From Candidatus Omnitrophota bacterium (GTDB lineage: Bacteria; Hinthialibacterota; Hinthialibacteria; Hinthialibacterales; JAKPRU01), in NCBI GenBank assembly GCA_029570205.1, contig JAKQSI010000051.1:45952-109951 (forward strand): a stretch of 64,000 nt of DNA, given 5' to 3'. Under the pieces are notes generated by a model that did not search any database, was not told the origin of the DNA, and saw nothing but the letters and a program-made list of their open reading frames with translations. This document shows positions 9,018 through 18,054 of the stretch, piece after piece. Made by a program: the position numbers and the translations under genes. The first letter of the stretch is position 1. Each line of letters begins with the position of its first letter.

Positions 9018-10151
9018 TCAGATTCGCGCATTTTTCCGCAGCCGATTCAACGCCTGCACATACATATCGGGAATCAGTCCGTGCTTATCCGGCGGAACAT
9101 CCAGAAGAAGATTCACTCCGCGTGTGCGGCAGTCTTCAAACTGCTTGAGCAACTCCTCATCCGGGCGTGGCGTATCGCCGGGAACAAAGAACCAGTCTTT
9201 TCCGATGGGATCGCAGACCTCCCCCGGCATGTAATATTCCCCGCCCTCGATCGTCCGCCATTTCGCATGGCCGGTTTCGGGGGGAACGCGGCGCTCAATG
9301 GCTATCAGGTCCGATGGCCAGGCGTACGCGACATCATACGTTGATCCGTCGGAAATCCCGCTGTTCATCATGATACAGGTTTCCGGTTGAAGTTTGGCAA
9401 TATATTCATACAGGTATGTGCGGTACCCCCGTCCCAGAACGCCGGGAATATCGATCCACGTTTCAAATATCGGTCCGAATTCGGTTAATAATTCCGTGAT
9501 TTGGGCCGTTTGAAAACTCTGGTACAGGGAAGTTGTGAAGGCCGGTAAAGGCTTCGCCAACTCCGCCCCTTTCGGGAACGAGTTCATCGCGTTCCAGGTT
9601 GCGCCTTTCTCCACAAAGGAGGGCGTAACACTTCCAAAGCGGTGGTGGTTGTCCCAGGAGCAGTAATAAAAACCGGGACGAACTCCACGTTTTTCGCAGG
9701 ATTGGACGAACTGCTCAAACACATTTGTGGTGTTCCCGCTGTTGGCTACCGTGTAGTCGGTGTGTTTACTGGGCCAGAGGCAATGCCCCGCAACATGTTT
9801 GGCGCACAGAACGATATACTTCATCCCGGCATCCCGCGCGACAGAAACCCACTGATCCACATCGAGCTTGTCCGGTGCGTAAACGCTCGCCGGGTGAGTT
9901 CCATCCGGCAATTCATTCTCTACAAAAGTACTCATGCCGAAATGGATGAACATCCCGTAACCGAGTGATTCCCATGCCTGTAGCTGTTCGACGCTCAACC
10001 GCTGTTGACCGCGCTTCGGGGCCTCTGTGTTTGTTTCCGCAGCGGAGGCTCCCGTGCCTTGACCCATGGAGCCGGCCAGCGAAGCCGCTACCGCACCCTT
10101 TGTCGCATCGGAGAGAAAATCGCGTCGGGAGTATGCCTGATCTTTCATCAT
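9018..10151 (-). CDS. Tat-exported GH29-like alpha-L-fucosidase
   Basis: The 377-residue product begins with a twin-arginine signal (S8-R-R-D-F-L13, then a small-residue hydrophobic stretch), so it should be exported folded. The body follows the alpha-L-fucosidase TIM barrel: a start resembling WESLGYGMFIHFGMSTF, then KYIVLCAKHVAGHCLWPS, VRPGFYYCSWDNHHRFG and FGPIFETWIDIPG. In GH29 the nucleophile Asp lies in a W-F-D-like motif; here the equivalent is W-I-D at about residue 232. The substrate is probably an alpha-linked deoxy sugar in a plant or algal glycan, but this cannot be fixed from sequence. It is 65 bases downstream of the SDR gene on the same strand. The start is a tandem ATGATG with ACGAGG upstream. 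Confidence 0.82.
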   Translation of the reverse strand: MMKDQAYSRRDFLSDATKGAVAASLAGSMGQGTGASAAETNTEAPKRGQQRLSVEQLQAWESLGYGMFIHFGMSTFVENELPDGTHPASVYAPDKLDVDQWVSVARDAGMKYIVLCAKHVAGHCLWPSKHTDYTVANSGNTTNVFEQFVQSCEKRGVRPGFYYCSWDNHHRFGSVTPSFVEKGATWNAMNSFPKGAELAKPLPAFTTSLYQSFQTAQITELLTEFGPIFETWIDIPGVLGRGYRTYLYEYIAKLQPETCIMMNSGISDGSTYDVAYAWPSDLIAIERRVPPETGHAKWRTIEGGEYYMPGEVCDPIGKDWFFVPGDTPRPDEELLKQFEDCRTRGVNLLLDVPPDKHGLIPDMYVQALNRLRKNARI

Positions 10152-10216
10152 CGTAACCTCGTAAATACGTTATGAATGATCGGACGGGCAGGAAGCCTGT
10201 CTTGGTGTTTCTCCGT

Positions 10217-10993
10217 CTATTTTGCGGTCAGGCCGCCGTCTACCGGAATGTTTACTCCGGTAATATACGCCGAGGCGTGGGAAGCGAGAAAGACGACGAC
10301 GCCTTTCAGATCCTCCTCGTTAGCCATGCGGCCCAGGAAAGTACGTCTCGCATAACGCTCCACGAAAACTCGGTCCTGGTTATTGTAAAAGCCGCCTGGG
10401 CTGATACAGTTCACCCGGACTCCATAGGGGCCTAGTTTGGACGCAGCGAATTTAGTCAATTGAATCATCCCGCCTTTGTGGAAGTAATAGTCCGGCGGTG
10501 TACCCCATCCCAGTTCTTCGTACAGAGTGAAATCCGGCCCCACCATGCCGTAAACCGATGCGATATTGACAATACTTCCGCCCTTCTGTTTCGCCATCTG
10601 TTCGCCGAACGCGCGGGTCATCATAAAAATCCCGGTCGCATTGACCTCCATACTCCGGGCAAAGTCCTCCGCCGGAGAACTCCAATCAGACATCGGTCGC
10701 AGCACGGAATTGTTTACGAGAATATCTACCCGGCCGGCTCGATTCAATACAAACTCCAGCAGCGCCAGGATAGACTCTTCAGATCCCTGGTCCAGCACGT
10801 GGGCCGTAACCTCGTAACCCCTTTGACGCATCCGAGCCGCCTGTGACTCCAGGTTGCCTGTATTCCGGCTGGCAATAAATAATTTCGCGCCAGCCTCCAC
10901 AAGCGCGTCCGCGATCTGGCGACCGAACAAGCCCGCCGAGCCGGTCAGAACCGCCGTTTTCCCATCCAGTCGAAAAGAGTCCATTACATTCAT
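10217..10993 (-). CDS. SDR-family oxidoreductase
   Basis: This is a classical short-chain dehydrogenase/reductase of 258 residues. The nucleotide-binding motif T17-G-S-A-G-L-F-G24 is near the N-terminus, NNS stands at 94-96 where most members have NNAG, and the catalytic set S146, Y169 and K173 (Y-x-x-x-K) is present, with the NCISPGG segment after it. It ends in the usual VPVDGG. The length and the sugar-degradation neighbours suggest oxidation of a sugar or sugar acid, perhaps L-fucose or a related aldose, but substrate is inference. It lies between the fucosidase and the first Gfo/Idh/MocA gene on the same strand, 35 bases from the latter, so an operon is likely. Confidence 0.9.
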   Translation of the reverse strand: MNVMDSFRLDGKTAVLTGSAGLFGRQIADALVEAGAKLFIASRNTGNLESQAARMRQRGYEVTAHVLDQGSEESILALLEFVLNRAGRVDILVNNSVLRPMSDWSSPAEDFARSMEVNATGIFMMTRAFGEQMAKQKGGSIVNIASVYGMVGPDFTLYEELGWGTPPDYYFHKGGMIQLTKFAASKLGPYGVRVNCISPGGFYNNQDRVFVERYARRTFLGRMANEEDLKGVVVFLASHASAYITGVNIPVDGGLTAK

Positions 10994-11028
10994 GTTTGCC
11001 TCATACTGTCCTTTCGGACTTAATTAAC

Positions 11029-11991
11029 TCATTCAATATCGACATCCTCTACATAAACACGTTCCCCACCATCTTCATGACTCCAAACACCGGCGATAAT
11101 GATCTTCATCAATTCAGCGGTTTCCTCAAAGGGAACCGGGCGAATCCCTGTCTGTAGATAATGGATGAATCCTGTAAGGTGTGTTTTAAAGGCCAGAAAC
11201 GTATCCTTGTGCTGTGCCGAAAGAAGTCCCTTCGTCCCGTAGACATTCAATGCCAGGGAGCCGCCGACCAAGTCACTGATGGCGGCCAGCACTACCTCCG
11301 CCCGACATTCGTGACGGATGTGAAGAATGGCGGCTTTCTCATCTCCCGAATGGACAACGGACTGCCAGCCTCCTCTGGGAAGGAACGGATAGACGGTTTC
11401 CAGCGCATGAATCCCGTAGCGTTCCCAGCTGTTTACAGTAGTCATTGTGAACAGTCGCGGCACGCCGATCAATTCCATTCGGGAACGGAGAGCCACGCAT
11501 TCCGGGCTGTAACGTATCGGGCTGGACGAAACAAAGGGAACTCCTTGCCGATTCCATCGGACAAATGTTCGTAAATCCTCGATATTGTCCGTCAGCGGTT
11601 TGTCGATTAACAGCGGCAGTCCCGCTTCCACGAACGGCCGGGCGCGATCAACATGTTCCCAGCCCTTATCGGTCGGGATAATGACCGCATCGACTTCACC
11701 GATTACCTCTTCCGGGCTGCCGGCAATGTGCGGAATGTTCGAACACTTTGCGACATGCTCCGCCTCAGCGCGGTTCTCGCACCAGATATGTGTAACCCGT
11801 GCCCCGTTAATTCCAAAAGCCTCCGGCGGCTGGAGAGCCAGGTACTCCGGAATAACCGGAAACGGACACTCCGCCATGGCCTCTTTATTATAGCCGTTGA
11901 AAATGGCCGACCAGCTGTACGGATGGCCGTTTCCCTCTACCATGCCGATCATGGCTAGCCGGATCTGTTGCGGATTGTTCACCAAAGCCAT
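11029..11991 (-). CDS. Gfo/Idh/MocA-family oxidoreductase (a)
   Basis: NAD(P)-dependent sugar dehydrogenases of this family act on pyranoses, inositols or sugar acids. The 320-residue product has an N-terminal Rossmann fold beginning IRLAMIGMVEGNGHPYSW, with an unusual glycine pattern compared with the common GxGxxG. It carries the substrate/cofactor motif D-K-P (PLLIDKPLTDN), which replaces the common E-K-P. I favour the ATG at 11991 because GAGGAT lies 8 bases upstream; the ATG at 12009 lacks a comparable site. The tail reads GGERVYVEDVDIE. It sits 39 bases downstream of a second gene of the same superfamily; they are distant paralogues, not a tandem duplication. Confidence 0.85.
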   Translation of the reverse strand: MALVNNPQQIRLAMIGMVEGNGHPYSWSAIFNGYNKEAMAECPFPVIPEYLALQPPEAFGINGARVTHIWCENRAEAEHVAKCSNIPHIAGSPEEVIGEVDAVIIPTDKGWEHVDRARPFVEAGLPLLIDKPLTDNIEDLRTFVRWNRQGVPFVSSSPIRYSPECVALRSRMELIGVPRLFTMTTVNSWERYGIHALETVYPFLPRGGWQSVVHSGDEKAAILHIRHECRAEVVLAAISDLVGGSLALNVYGTKGLLSAQHKDTFLAFKTHLTGFIHYLQTGIRPVPFEETAELMKIIIAGVWSHEDGGERVYVEDVDIE

Positions 11992-12030
11992 TTGCGAATC
12001 CTCAAACATGACCTGTAAATAACACCTTGC

Positions 12031-13038
12031 TTACCGATTCTCATCCTGATCGAGCTGTTGCAGAGTACGTCCCGAACGAATCCTCGCCAGGGCAGAGCCG
12101 ATCACTTTCTGTGTCTGAAAAGCCTCTACTAATGTACAGGCGGCCTCTCCTGCATTATCGAGAAAATCCAGAAAGGCGACCGTCTGCCTGCCGAACCACG
12201 AATCCCGCTCCAATGGAGCAAGCGTCTCAACATGCCAGGGCCCTTCCGTTTCGTTGCACCAGCTCAGGCGATTTCGATGCAGCTCCGCCCGCAACATCCC
12301 GTCCTCACAAACCAGGGTCAACGTCTGTTCCGGTTGCGGCTGATATTGATTGAGACTATAGGATGCGAGAACTTCACCGTGTCGGGCTAAAATATGTACC
12401 GTGTCCTCTACCGGCACACCGTCAAGGCGCTGATGGGCGGCATCGACAGAGAATCGATCAATCGGTCCCGCAAGCCATTCCCCCAGGTTCAGATGATGAG
12501 ACATCGCATCCTGAAGCGCGCCGCCGCCCGTTTCATGCCGGGCGTAGTAGATATCCCGGTAAGCGGGCCGATAGTGCGGAAAATTCTGGCCGCTGAGATA
12601 GATCAGTTCCAGTAATCGACCGAATCGGCCGCTCCGTAATAACTTTCGCAATTTCTCGAATAACGGATGGTACCGGTAGACATAAGCCACGGCAACCGGA
12701 AGCCTCGATTCCCGGACTTTCCGAATCAACTCCTCGATCCCCTGAAGCGAGGTGGAAAGAGGCTTTTCAATCAACATCGGGATTCCCGCATCGGCTAGTT
12801 TATGAGCCATCGGGATGTGCCATTGGGCGGGAACCGCGATCACAGCCGCATCCCATGTCTCCTCCAGCGCTTTTTCCAGGGAATCCCAGGCCGCCTCCAC
12901 ATCATAACGTTGCGCGATCGCCGTGCGCAATTCCGCATTGATTTCAACAATTCCGACAGCGGCTCTTCCGGTGTTCAAGAAGCAGCGAAGATGACGTTCC
13001 CCGATGGAACCGGTCCCGATAATCAGAATTTTTTTCAT
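12031..13038 (-). CDS. Gfo/Idh/MocA-family oxidoreductase (b)
   Basis: The 335-residue product opens with a standard Rossmann motif, KILIIGTGSIGERHLR, and has the family E-K-P motif in PMLIEKPLSTSLQG. The C-terminal substrate domain includes HETGGGALQDAMSHHLN, a typical active-site segment with the GGG..D..H pattern. It resembles inositol- or N-acetylamino-sugar-type dehydrogenases, but the substrate is not resolvable. The start is the third of three nearby ATGs: GGAG lies six bases before it, whereas the earlier ATGs overlap that ribosome binding site. It is the promoter-proximal gene of a minus-strand run that continues through Gfo/Idh (a), the SDR and the fucosidase, consistent with one catabolic operon. 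Confidence 0.9.
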   Translation of the reverse strand: MKKILIIGTGSIGERHLRCFLNTGRAAVGIVEINAELRTAIAQRYDVEAAWDSLEKALEETWDAAVIAVPAQWHIPMAHKLADAGIPMLIEKPLSTSLQGIEELIRKVRESRLPVAVAYVYRYHPLFEKLRKLLRSGRFGRLLELIYLSGQNFPHYRPAYRDIYYARHETGGGALQDAMSHHLNLGEWLAGPIDRFSVDAAHQRLDGVPVEDTVHILARHGEVLASYSLNQYQPQPEQTLTLVCEDGMLRAELHRNRLSWCNETEGPWHVETLAPLERDSWFGRQTVAFLDFLDNAGEAACTLVEAFQTQKVIGSALARIRSGRTLQQLDQDENR

Positions 13039-13574
13039 TTTCATCTCCTGCATCCCCGATAACGGTCGTTCAGCATATCAGATTTCGCCGGAGAAGAAAC
13101 CGGCGGCCATTCTTATTGCGCAGTCGCGGTCCCGATCCTGTAGTGAGCCGGAGATTCACCATCCTGCTTCACGGCCAAGCATACGCCATGGCCGCTTTGC
13201 GGAAAAGGACGCTCCGGGCTTCCCGGGAAAAGACACCCGATGCCGTTCCTGCCGGATTTGTCCCTTGGCTTCGACCACAAGTTCCCGTTACCGGGGGATC
13301 TCCGCAGCCCATACATCGAACCCGATTATGCATGGATCCGGTGGAAAAACAGGACGCTATGGGAGATCATCCGACTCCCGAACTTGTTTAAGCCTTGACG
13401 GGGAAAGAACGGGCATGGTAGGGTCCGATGTTCCGGATGACACGCTGGAAACCTGTTCCACATCGAATGTCCCGCGCCCCCAACCCTCCCGAAGGAGAGG
13501 GAGAATCCCCGGACGACACAATGTCGAACCGCCGACGGGACAAGATCAGACAACCTGATTTGGAGAATCTGTGC
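13039..13574. other. Divergent control region between the sugar operon and the MFS gene
   Basis: About 536 bases separate the minus-strand sugar operon from the plus-strand transporter, so both promoters should be here. Short frames crossing it lack domain content. Around 13479-13512 there is an imperfect palindrome (ACCCTCCCGAAGGAGAGGGAG) of the kind seen at other gene ends in this window. I could not identify a convincing operator or -10/-35 pair. Confidence 0.35.
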
Positions 13575-14837
13575 ATGATGAAAAAAGATACGTACAAATG
13601 GGCCGTTGTGGCAATGCTTTGGTTTATTTGCTTTTTCAACTATGCAGACCGACAAAGTATCTTTTCCGTGTTTCCGTTGTTGGAAAAAGAATTGGGACTT
13701 ACCGATACACAATTAGGTTATGTGGCCGCATCCTTCATGTGGGTTTACGCCGGATTCGGGTGGATCGCGGGGATGGTGGGAGATCGGTTCAAGCGAAAAA
13801 CCGTCATTCTATCCGGGTTCCTCTTCTGGTCCGTCATTACAGTGCTGTTCGCTTTTTCCCGGCATTACTGGCAATTGGTGACTCTGCGCGCCGTGGAAGG
13901 ATTCGGAGAAGCGTTCTATTTTCCCGCCGCAATGTCGATGATCAGCAGCTATCACGGGAAGGAGACCCGTTCGCGCGCGATGGGGATTCATCAATCGAGC
14001 GTATACATAGGAACCGTAGCCGGAGGCTGGCTGGGGGGCTGGATGGGACAGCATTACGGCTGGCACTCTTCTTTTCTCGTGCTGGGATTGAGCGGGATAT
14101 TCTTTGTCTTCCTTCTCATGTTTTTCCTGAAAGAGCCGAGCGGGAACAGTGTGTTATCCTCCGACAGCCGAAACGACAAACAATCGGAAAGTCTCGGGCA
14201 GATTCTGATGAGCATTGTTTATCTCTACAAAATCCCCATGGTTTGGATTTTGACCGCTGTATTTGTCGGAGCCAATTTTGTAGCAATGATCTACCTGGTC
14301 TGGACCCCGAAGTTTCTCTACGACAAATTCCAAATGAGCCTTTCGATGGCCGGTTTCAGCGCGACAGCCTATTTGCAGGTCGGATCGGTATTGGGCGTGC
14401 TTTGCGGCGGGATGCTGGCGGATTACATGGTCCGGCGCCGGCGCGGAGGGCGCATGATGACACAGTCGCTCGGTCTCTTCTGTGGCGTGCCGTTTATTTT
14501 CGTTGTCGGGTGGACGTTACAAGTCCCTGTTCTGGTCCTTGCATTGGCCGGTTTCGGTTTTTTCAAAGGGGTATACGATGCCAATATCTGGGCATCATTA
14601 CATGATGTGGTTCCGGCAGAACGTCGCGCAACCGCCGTGGGCGTGATGAACTCTATCGGCTGGTTCGGCGGCGGGATTGCTACAGTGACCATTGCCGCCG
14701 CCTCCCAGCGCTTCGGGATGAGCGCTTGCCTGAGCGCAACATCGATGATTTACCTCCTGTTCGGCATTTTATTGCTGGCGGGTGTTTTCAGGTTTATGGG
14801 CGGAAGAACGAATACGCAACAGAATCCGATTCGTTAG
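13575..14837 (+). CDS. MFS transporter, hexuronate / anion-cation symporter type
   Basis: This is an inner-membrane secondary transporter of 420 residues with about twelve predicted helices. The loop 2-3 signature is visible as GWIAGMVGDRFKRK, helix 1 starts WAVVAMLWFICFFNYADRQSIF, and the N-terminal half closes with ESSVYIGTVAGGWLGG-like sequence (in fact HQSSVYIGTVAGGWLGG). FNYADR in helix 1 and the layout match the ACS family (ExuT, galactonate and glucarate carriers), which move sugar acids with protons. That fits the dehydratase and dehydrogenases nearby. I chose the ATG at 13575, with TGGAG 10 bases upstream. The frame is open about 150 bases further but that part is not membrane protein. 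The specific substrate is inferred. Confidence 0.88.
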   Translation: MMKKDTYKWAVVAMLWFICFFNYADRQSIFSVFPLLEKELGLTDTQLGYVAASFMWVYAGFGWIAGMVGDRFKRKTVILSGFLFWSVITVLFAFSRHYWQLVTLRAVEGFGEAFYFPAAMSMISSYHGKETRSRAMGIHQSSVYIGTVAGGWLGGWMGQHYGWHSSFLVLGLSGIFFVFLLMFFLKEPSGNSVLSSDSRNDKQSESLGQILMSIVYLYKIPMVWILTAVFVGANFVAMIYLVWTPKFLYDKFQMSLSMAGFSATAYLQVGSVLGVLCGGMLADYMVRRRRGGRMMTQSLGLFCGVPFIFVVGWTLQVPVLVLALAGFGFFKGVYDANIWASLHDVVPAERRATAVGVMNSIGWFGGGIATVTIAAASQRFGMSACLSATSMIYLLFGILLLAGVFRFMGGRTNTQQNPIR

Positions 14838-14953
14838 TCGTATCGTTGTGGAAACCTTTCACCCAACTTTCTCCCGGAGGTAGAGGAGAGGTCCGCAATG
14901 TAACGATCAGGAATCTGCGTAAAAGTATTCCCATTCCGGGAAACCAAGTACCA

Positions 14954-16432
14954 TTATTTTTTTCGCCATCTCCGAACAAAAGAGAAGAGAGGATAAAACC
15001 ACATCAGCAGGCAAAGAACCCCTAATATCCCGGCAACCGGCCGCGTAAAGAACTGAGCCGGATTCCCCTGCGATTTAATCAGGCTGTTCATAAAATGATG
15101 TTCCACCATCGGGCCGAGCACCAGGCCCAGGACAATCGGACCGATGGGAACCTCGTTGGCCTCCAGGTAATAGCCGAGAAGCCCCATCCCAATCATCACG
15201 CCGATATCGAACGGGCTGTGGTTGATCGCAAAGGAGCCGACCACACAGAAAAGCAGGATGCCCGGCAGCAGGATTCGGCGCGGCAGCATCACCACCCATC
15301 GGCCCGCAAGGATGGCCAGATACCCGAACGGAAGCAGCAGAAGATTGGCGAGAAGGAACACAATATACACCGCATAAAGCAGTTCCGGCTGCCGCTCGAA
15401 AATAGCCGGTCCCGGTTGAAGACCTTTCATCAGGAGCACCCCGATGGCAATCGCCGTGACCGTATCGCCCGGAATACCGAACACCAGCGCAGGAACCCAG
15501 GCACCCGCCACAGCGGAGTTATTCGCAGCGGTCGCATCACTGACACCCTCCAGGCTGCCACGGCCATACTCCTCCGGAGCATCCGAACACCGTTTCGATA
15601 CACCGAACGAAATCCAGGCGGCGATATCCGCTCCGGCTCCGGGAAGCGCGCCGATGCCGGTCCCCAGAGCGGCGGATCGCAAAAGGCTCTTCTTTCTTCG
15701 CCTCAGTAGATGAAAAACATCCTTGAACAAACCGCCTTTCTCTGTTTGACAGACTTGAATGTTGTCATCGAAACGGAGGAGGTTGCGAATGACTTCGGAA
15801 AGCCCGAACAGGCCGATCATCGCCGGAATGAAACTCACACCGCCCACAAGATCCGCAGATCCGAAGGTAAACCGGGCGTATCCATCTACCGGGTCCAGCC
15901 CGACTGTCGAGAGAAACAGGCCAATTCCAAGGGAGATTGCCCCTTTTAGCGGAGAACCTTTCGCGACCAGGGCAGCGCAGCTCAATCCCAATAGCGCAAG
16001 CCAGAAATACTCATAACTCGTGAATTGAAGCGCGAATTGGGCCAGGAGCGGCGCGGCAATCATCAAAACCACAGAGCCGAACAGTCCCCCTGCAACCGAG
16101 AAAACGAGGCACACCCCCAAAACCGACTGCGCCCGCCCTTTTTGAGTTAACGCATACGCATCATCCGTATAGGCCGCCGAGGACGGCGTTCCGGGAATTC
16201 GCACCAAAGCTCCGGGAATGTCGCCTGCGAAGATCGCCATAGCCTCCATAGTCACAATCGCCGCTAAAGCCGGAAGTGGGTCCATGTAAAAGGTGAACGG
16301 AACCATCAGCGCCACGGCCATCGTTGCTGTCAACCCCGGAATGGAACCGACAAACAGGCCGTACAGCCCCGATATTGCCATGACCAGGAGGACAGAGGGT
16401 TGGAACACCAAAGCAAAAGCGTCAGTAATCAC
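14954..16432 (-). CDS. tctA: Tripartite tricarboxylate transporter, large permease TctA
   Basis: TctA is the 12-helix inner-membrane carrier of TTT systems, which take up tricarboxylates or other organic acids with a periplasmic receptor. The 492-residue product has the family signatures GLFVGSIPGLTATMAVALMVP near the N-terminus, ALVRIPGTPSSAAYTDDAYAL, and the second-half repeat GTGIGALPGAGADIAAWISFG with AAGAWVPAL-like sequence following. I take the GTG at 16432, one base after the tctB stop, as start. An ATG at 16468 would overlap tctB by 35 bases and add a non-membrane leader. The order tctC-tctB-tctA with 4-base and 1-base junctions makes this a tight operon. The ligand is unknown; a sugar acid would suit the neighbourhood. 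Confidence 0.93.
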   Translation of the reverse strand: MITDAFALVFQPSVLLVMAISGLYGLFVGSIPGLTATMAVALMVPFTFYMDPLPALAAIVTMEAMAIFAGDIPGALVRIPGTPSSAAYTDDAYALTQKGRAQSVLGVCLVFSVAGGLFGSVVLMIAAPLLAQFALQFTSYEYFWLALLGLSCAALVAKGSPLKGAISLGIGLFLSTVGLDPVDGYARFTFGSADLVGGVSFIPAMIGLFGLSEVIRNLLRFDDNIQVCQTEKGGLFKDVFHLLRRRKKSLLRSAALGTGIGALPGAGADIAAWISFGVSKRCSDAPEEYGRGSLEGVSDATAANNSAVAGAWVPALVFGIPGDTVTAIAIGVLLMKGLQPGPAIFERQPELLYAVYIVFLLANLLLLPFGYLAILAGRWVVMLPRRILLPGILLFCVVGSFAINHSPFDIGVMIGMGLLGYYLEANEVPIGPIVLGLVLGPMVEHHFMNSLIKSQGNPAQFFTRPVAGILGVLCLLMWFYPLFSFVRRWRKK

Positions 16433-16433
16433 A

Positions 16434-16874
16434 TCACCACCCCAACCAGCCAACCGGCAGGACCACACCCAGTACGGTTGAAAAAATGGTGTAAACCGAC
16501 GGAACCAAAACCACAGTAACCAAAAGACTGACCCGCCAGGAGTTCCCCAGAAGCAAACAGAATCCGAAAGTCAGACATCCCCCCGCGATCAGAAAGCCGG
16601 TAATGTCCGCGATCATCGAATACAGCACAAGTCCGGCAATCATGGCAGCAACTTTAACCCGATTTCCGGGTTGACTTTCTTCCTTCTCGTTTCCGGTTGG
16701 TTTTGGATGAAGAATCAACAGGATGCCGGACACCATAAATAGAACAGCGAGGATTCTTGGGAGAAATGCAGGGCCGGGACGATTACTTGCCGCGCCAGGG
16801 AAATCCATAGTCGCGATATAGAGGGCAATGCCCCCAATTAGAACCAGCGTTCCCAGGATTCGGTCGCTTTTCAT
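16434..16874 (-). CDS. tctB: Tripartite tricarboxylate transporter, small permease TctB
   Basis: TctB is the small, poorly conserved four-helix partner of TctA. The 146-residue product has four hydrophobic segments at about residues 7-22, 38-55, 75-105 and 112-140. It also has the family segment RPGPAFLPRILAVLF after helix 1. It begins at an ATG that overlaps the tctC stop (ATGA) and ends one base before the tctA start, so translation is probably coupled. Its position between tctC and tctA supports the call as much as the sequence does. Confidence 0.88.
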   Translation of the reverse strand: MKSDRILGTLVLIGGIALYIATMDFPGAASNRPGPAFLPRILAVLFMVSGILLILHPKPTGNEKEESQPGNRVKVAAMIAGLVLYSMIADITGFLIAGGCLTFGFCLLLGNSWRVSLLVTVVLVPSVYTIFSTVLGVVLPVGWLGW

Positions 16875-17872
16875 TCCACAATCCGCGCATCTTTCAGCAA
16901 TTGACCGAACTGGATATCATCCGCCTGGAGGATTTCACGGAATCGTTGTGAATTCTCCGTATCCACCTGGAATCCTGCGTTACGCATTAATGTTTCGAAA
17001 TCTTTTGTGGCAGCGACTTGTTGCAGGGCATCCTCCAGGCGATTGAGGATAGGTTGCGGTGTTCCGACAGGCGCGGCAAGTCCTGCCCAGCCGTAGATTT
17101 CAACATTAACGCCCTGTTCGATACACGTCGGCACCTCGGGAAACATCGGATTGCGCTCACGGCTGAGAATCGCAATCAGGCGGACTTTTCCGGCATCAAG
17201 CAACGGTTTGCCCTCAGCGGGGGAGCAGAACACCACATCGATCCCTTCGCTGATCAGCTGTTGAAGCCCTGCCGCCGCGCCGGTGCTCGGAACCCAGGTG
17301 AGCGCATCCGGCGGCAGTCCACAGGCTTTCAGCCAGGCAGCGCACGCCAGGTGCCAGATACCGCCTTTCGCCGTGCCCGATGCGGTAAACTTGCCCGGGT
17401 TCTCCCGGACGGCGTTCCGTAAATCCTGCATGGTCTGCCAGGGCGAGTTCTCCCGAATGAAAATCGAGCCGCATACTTTGTTCATAATCATTATCGGCTC
17501 GAAATCAGTCGGTCCCACATCTGTCAGCCCGCGCCAGTGCATCATGTTGATTTCGGCGGTGAGCATGGTCAACGTATAGCCATCGGGCTTGGCTCTTGCG
17601 CCGGCAGAATGCCCGGTGACACCCGCGCCACCGGCCTCGTTAATCACATTTACCCGCACACCGAGAACCTCCTGCAACCCTTGCGCGGTGATTCGACTCA
17701 CCGTATCCGTGCTGCCACCCGCTCCCCAGGGACAGATGATCTGAATGGCCCGACTTGGGAATTGATCCGCAGACTCTTCCCGCCCCGGCCCGCAGCCGAT
17801 GAGAATCACGGCCAGACAAACACAGGCCCCACCAATGAAGGACTTTTGTTTTGCTTTCCGGACAGAGAACAT
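16871..17872 (-). CDS. tctC: TctC-type solute receptor, predicted lipoprotein
   Basis: This is the extracytoplasmic substrate receptor of the TTT transporter (Bug/TctC family). The 333-residue product has the start of the mature domain FPSRAIQIICPWGAGGSTDTVSR, the GAGVTGHSAGARAKPDGYTL segment and the C-terminal APVGTPQPILNRLEDAL motif. Unusually for a family mostly secreted as free periplasmic proteins, the signal ends in L-I-G-C27, a lipobox, so it is probably membrane-anchored. The ATG at 17872 is preceded by GGAAGGATGGAAG. A longer in-frame start at 17941 would add a non-signal leader. The bound ligand cannot be told from the sequence. It heads the tctCBA operon and is transcribed away from the enolase gene. 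Confidence 0.92.
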   Translation of the reverse strand: MFSVRKAKQKSFIGGACVCLAVILIGCGPGREESADQFPSRAIQIICPWGAGGSTDTVSRITAQGLQEVLGVRVNVINEAGGAGVTGHSAGARAKPDGYTLTMLTAEINMMHWRGLTDVGPTDFEPIMIMNKVCGSIFIRENSPWQTMQDLRNAVRENPGKFTASGTAKGGIWHLACAAWLKACGLPPDALTWVPSTGAAAGLQQLISEGIDVVFCSPAEGKPLLDAGKVRLIAILSRERNPMFPEVPTCIEQGVNVEIYGWAGLAAPVGTPQPILNRLEDALQQVAATKDFETLMRNAGFQVDTENSQRFREILQADDIQFGQLLKDARIVE

Positions 17873-18054
17873 CTTCCATCCTTCCCAACTCACTCTGAGT
17901 GAAGACTGCAAGACTCTATGGAGGAAACCCCTGAAGGTCAAGCCAGTAGAAAGATATCTTTTCTCCTCTCACCCCCCAACGAATGTGCTATTGTACCGGG
18001 GTTTTGCGACCGGATGGATCGTCACACATTTTTCGAGATAGGAGATCGAATCCC

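Noticed and set aside
13004..13558. A 184-codon plus-strand frame across the sugar operon control region
   Set aside because: It overlaps the start of the oxidoreductase gene on the other strand, has no domain and no good start.
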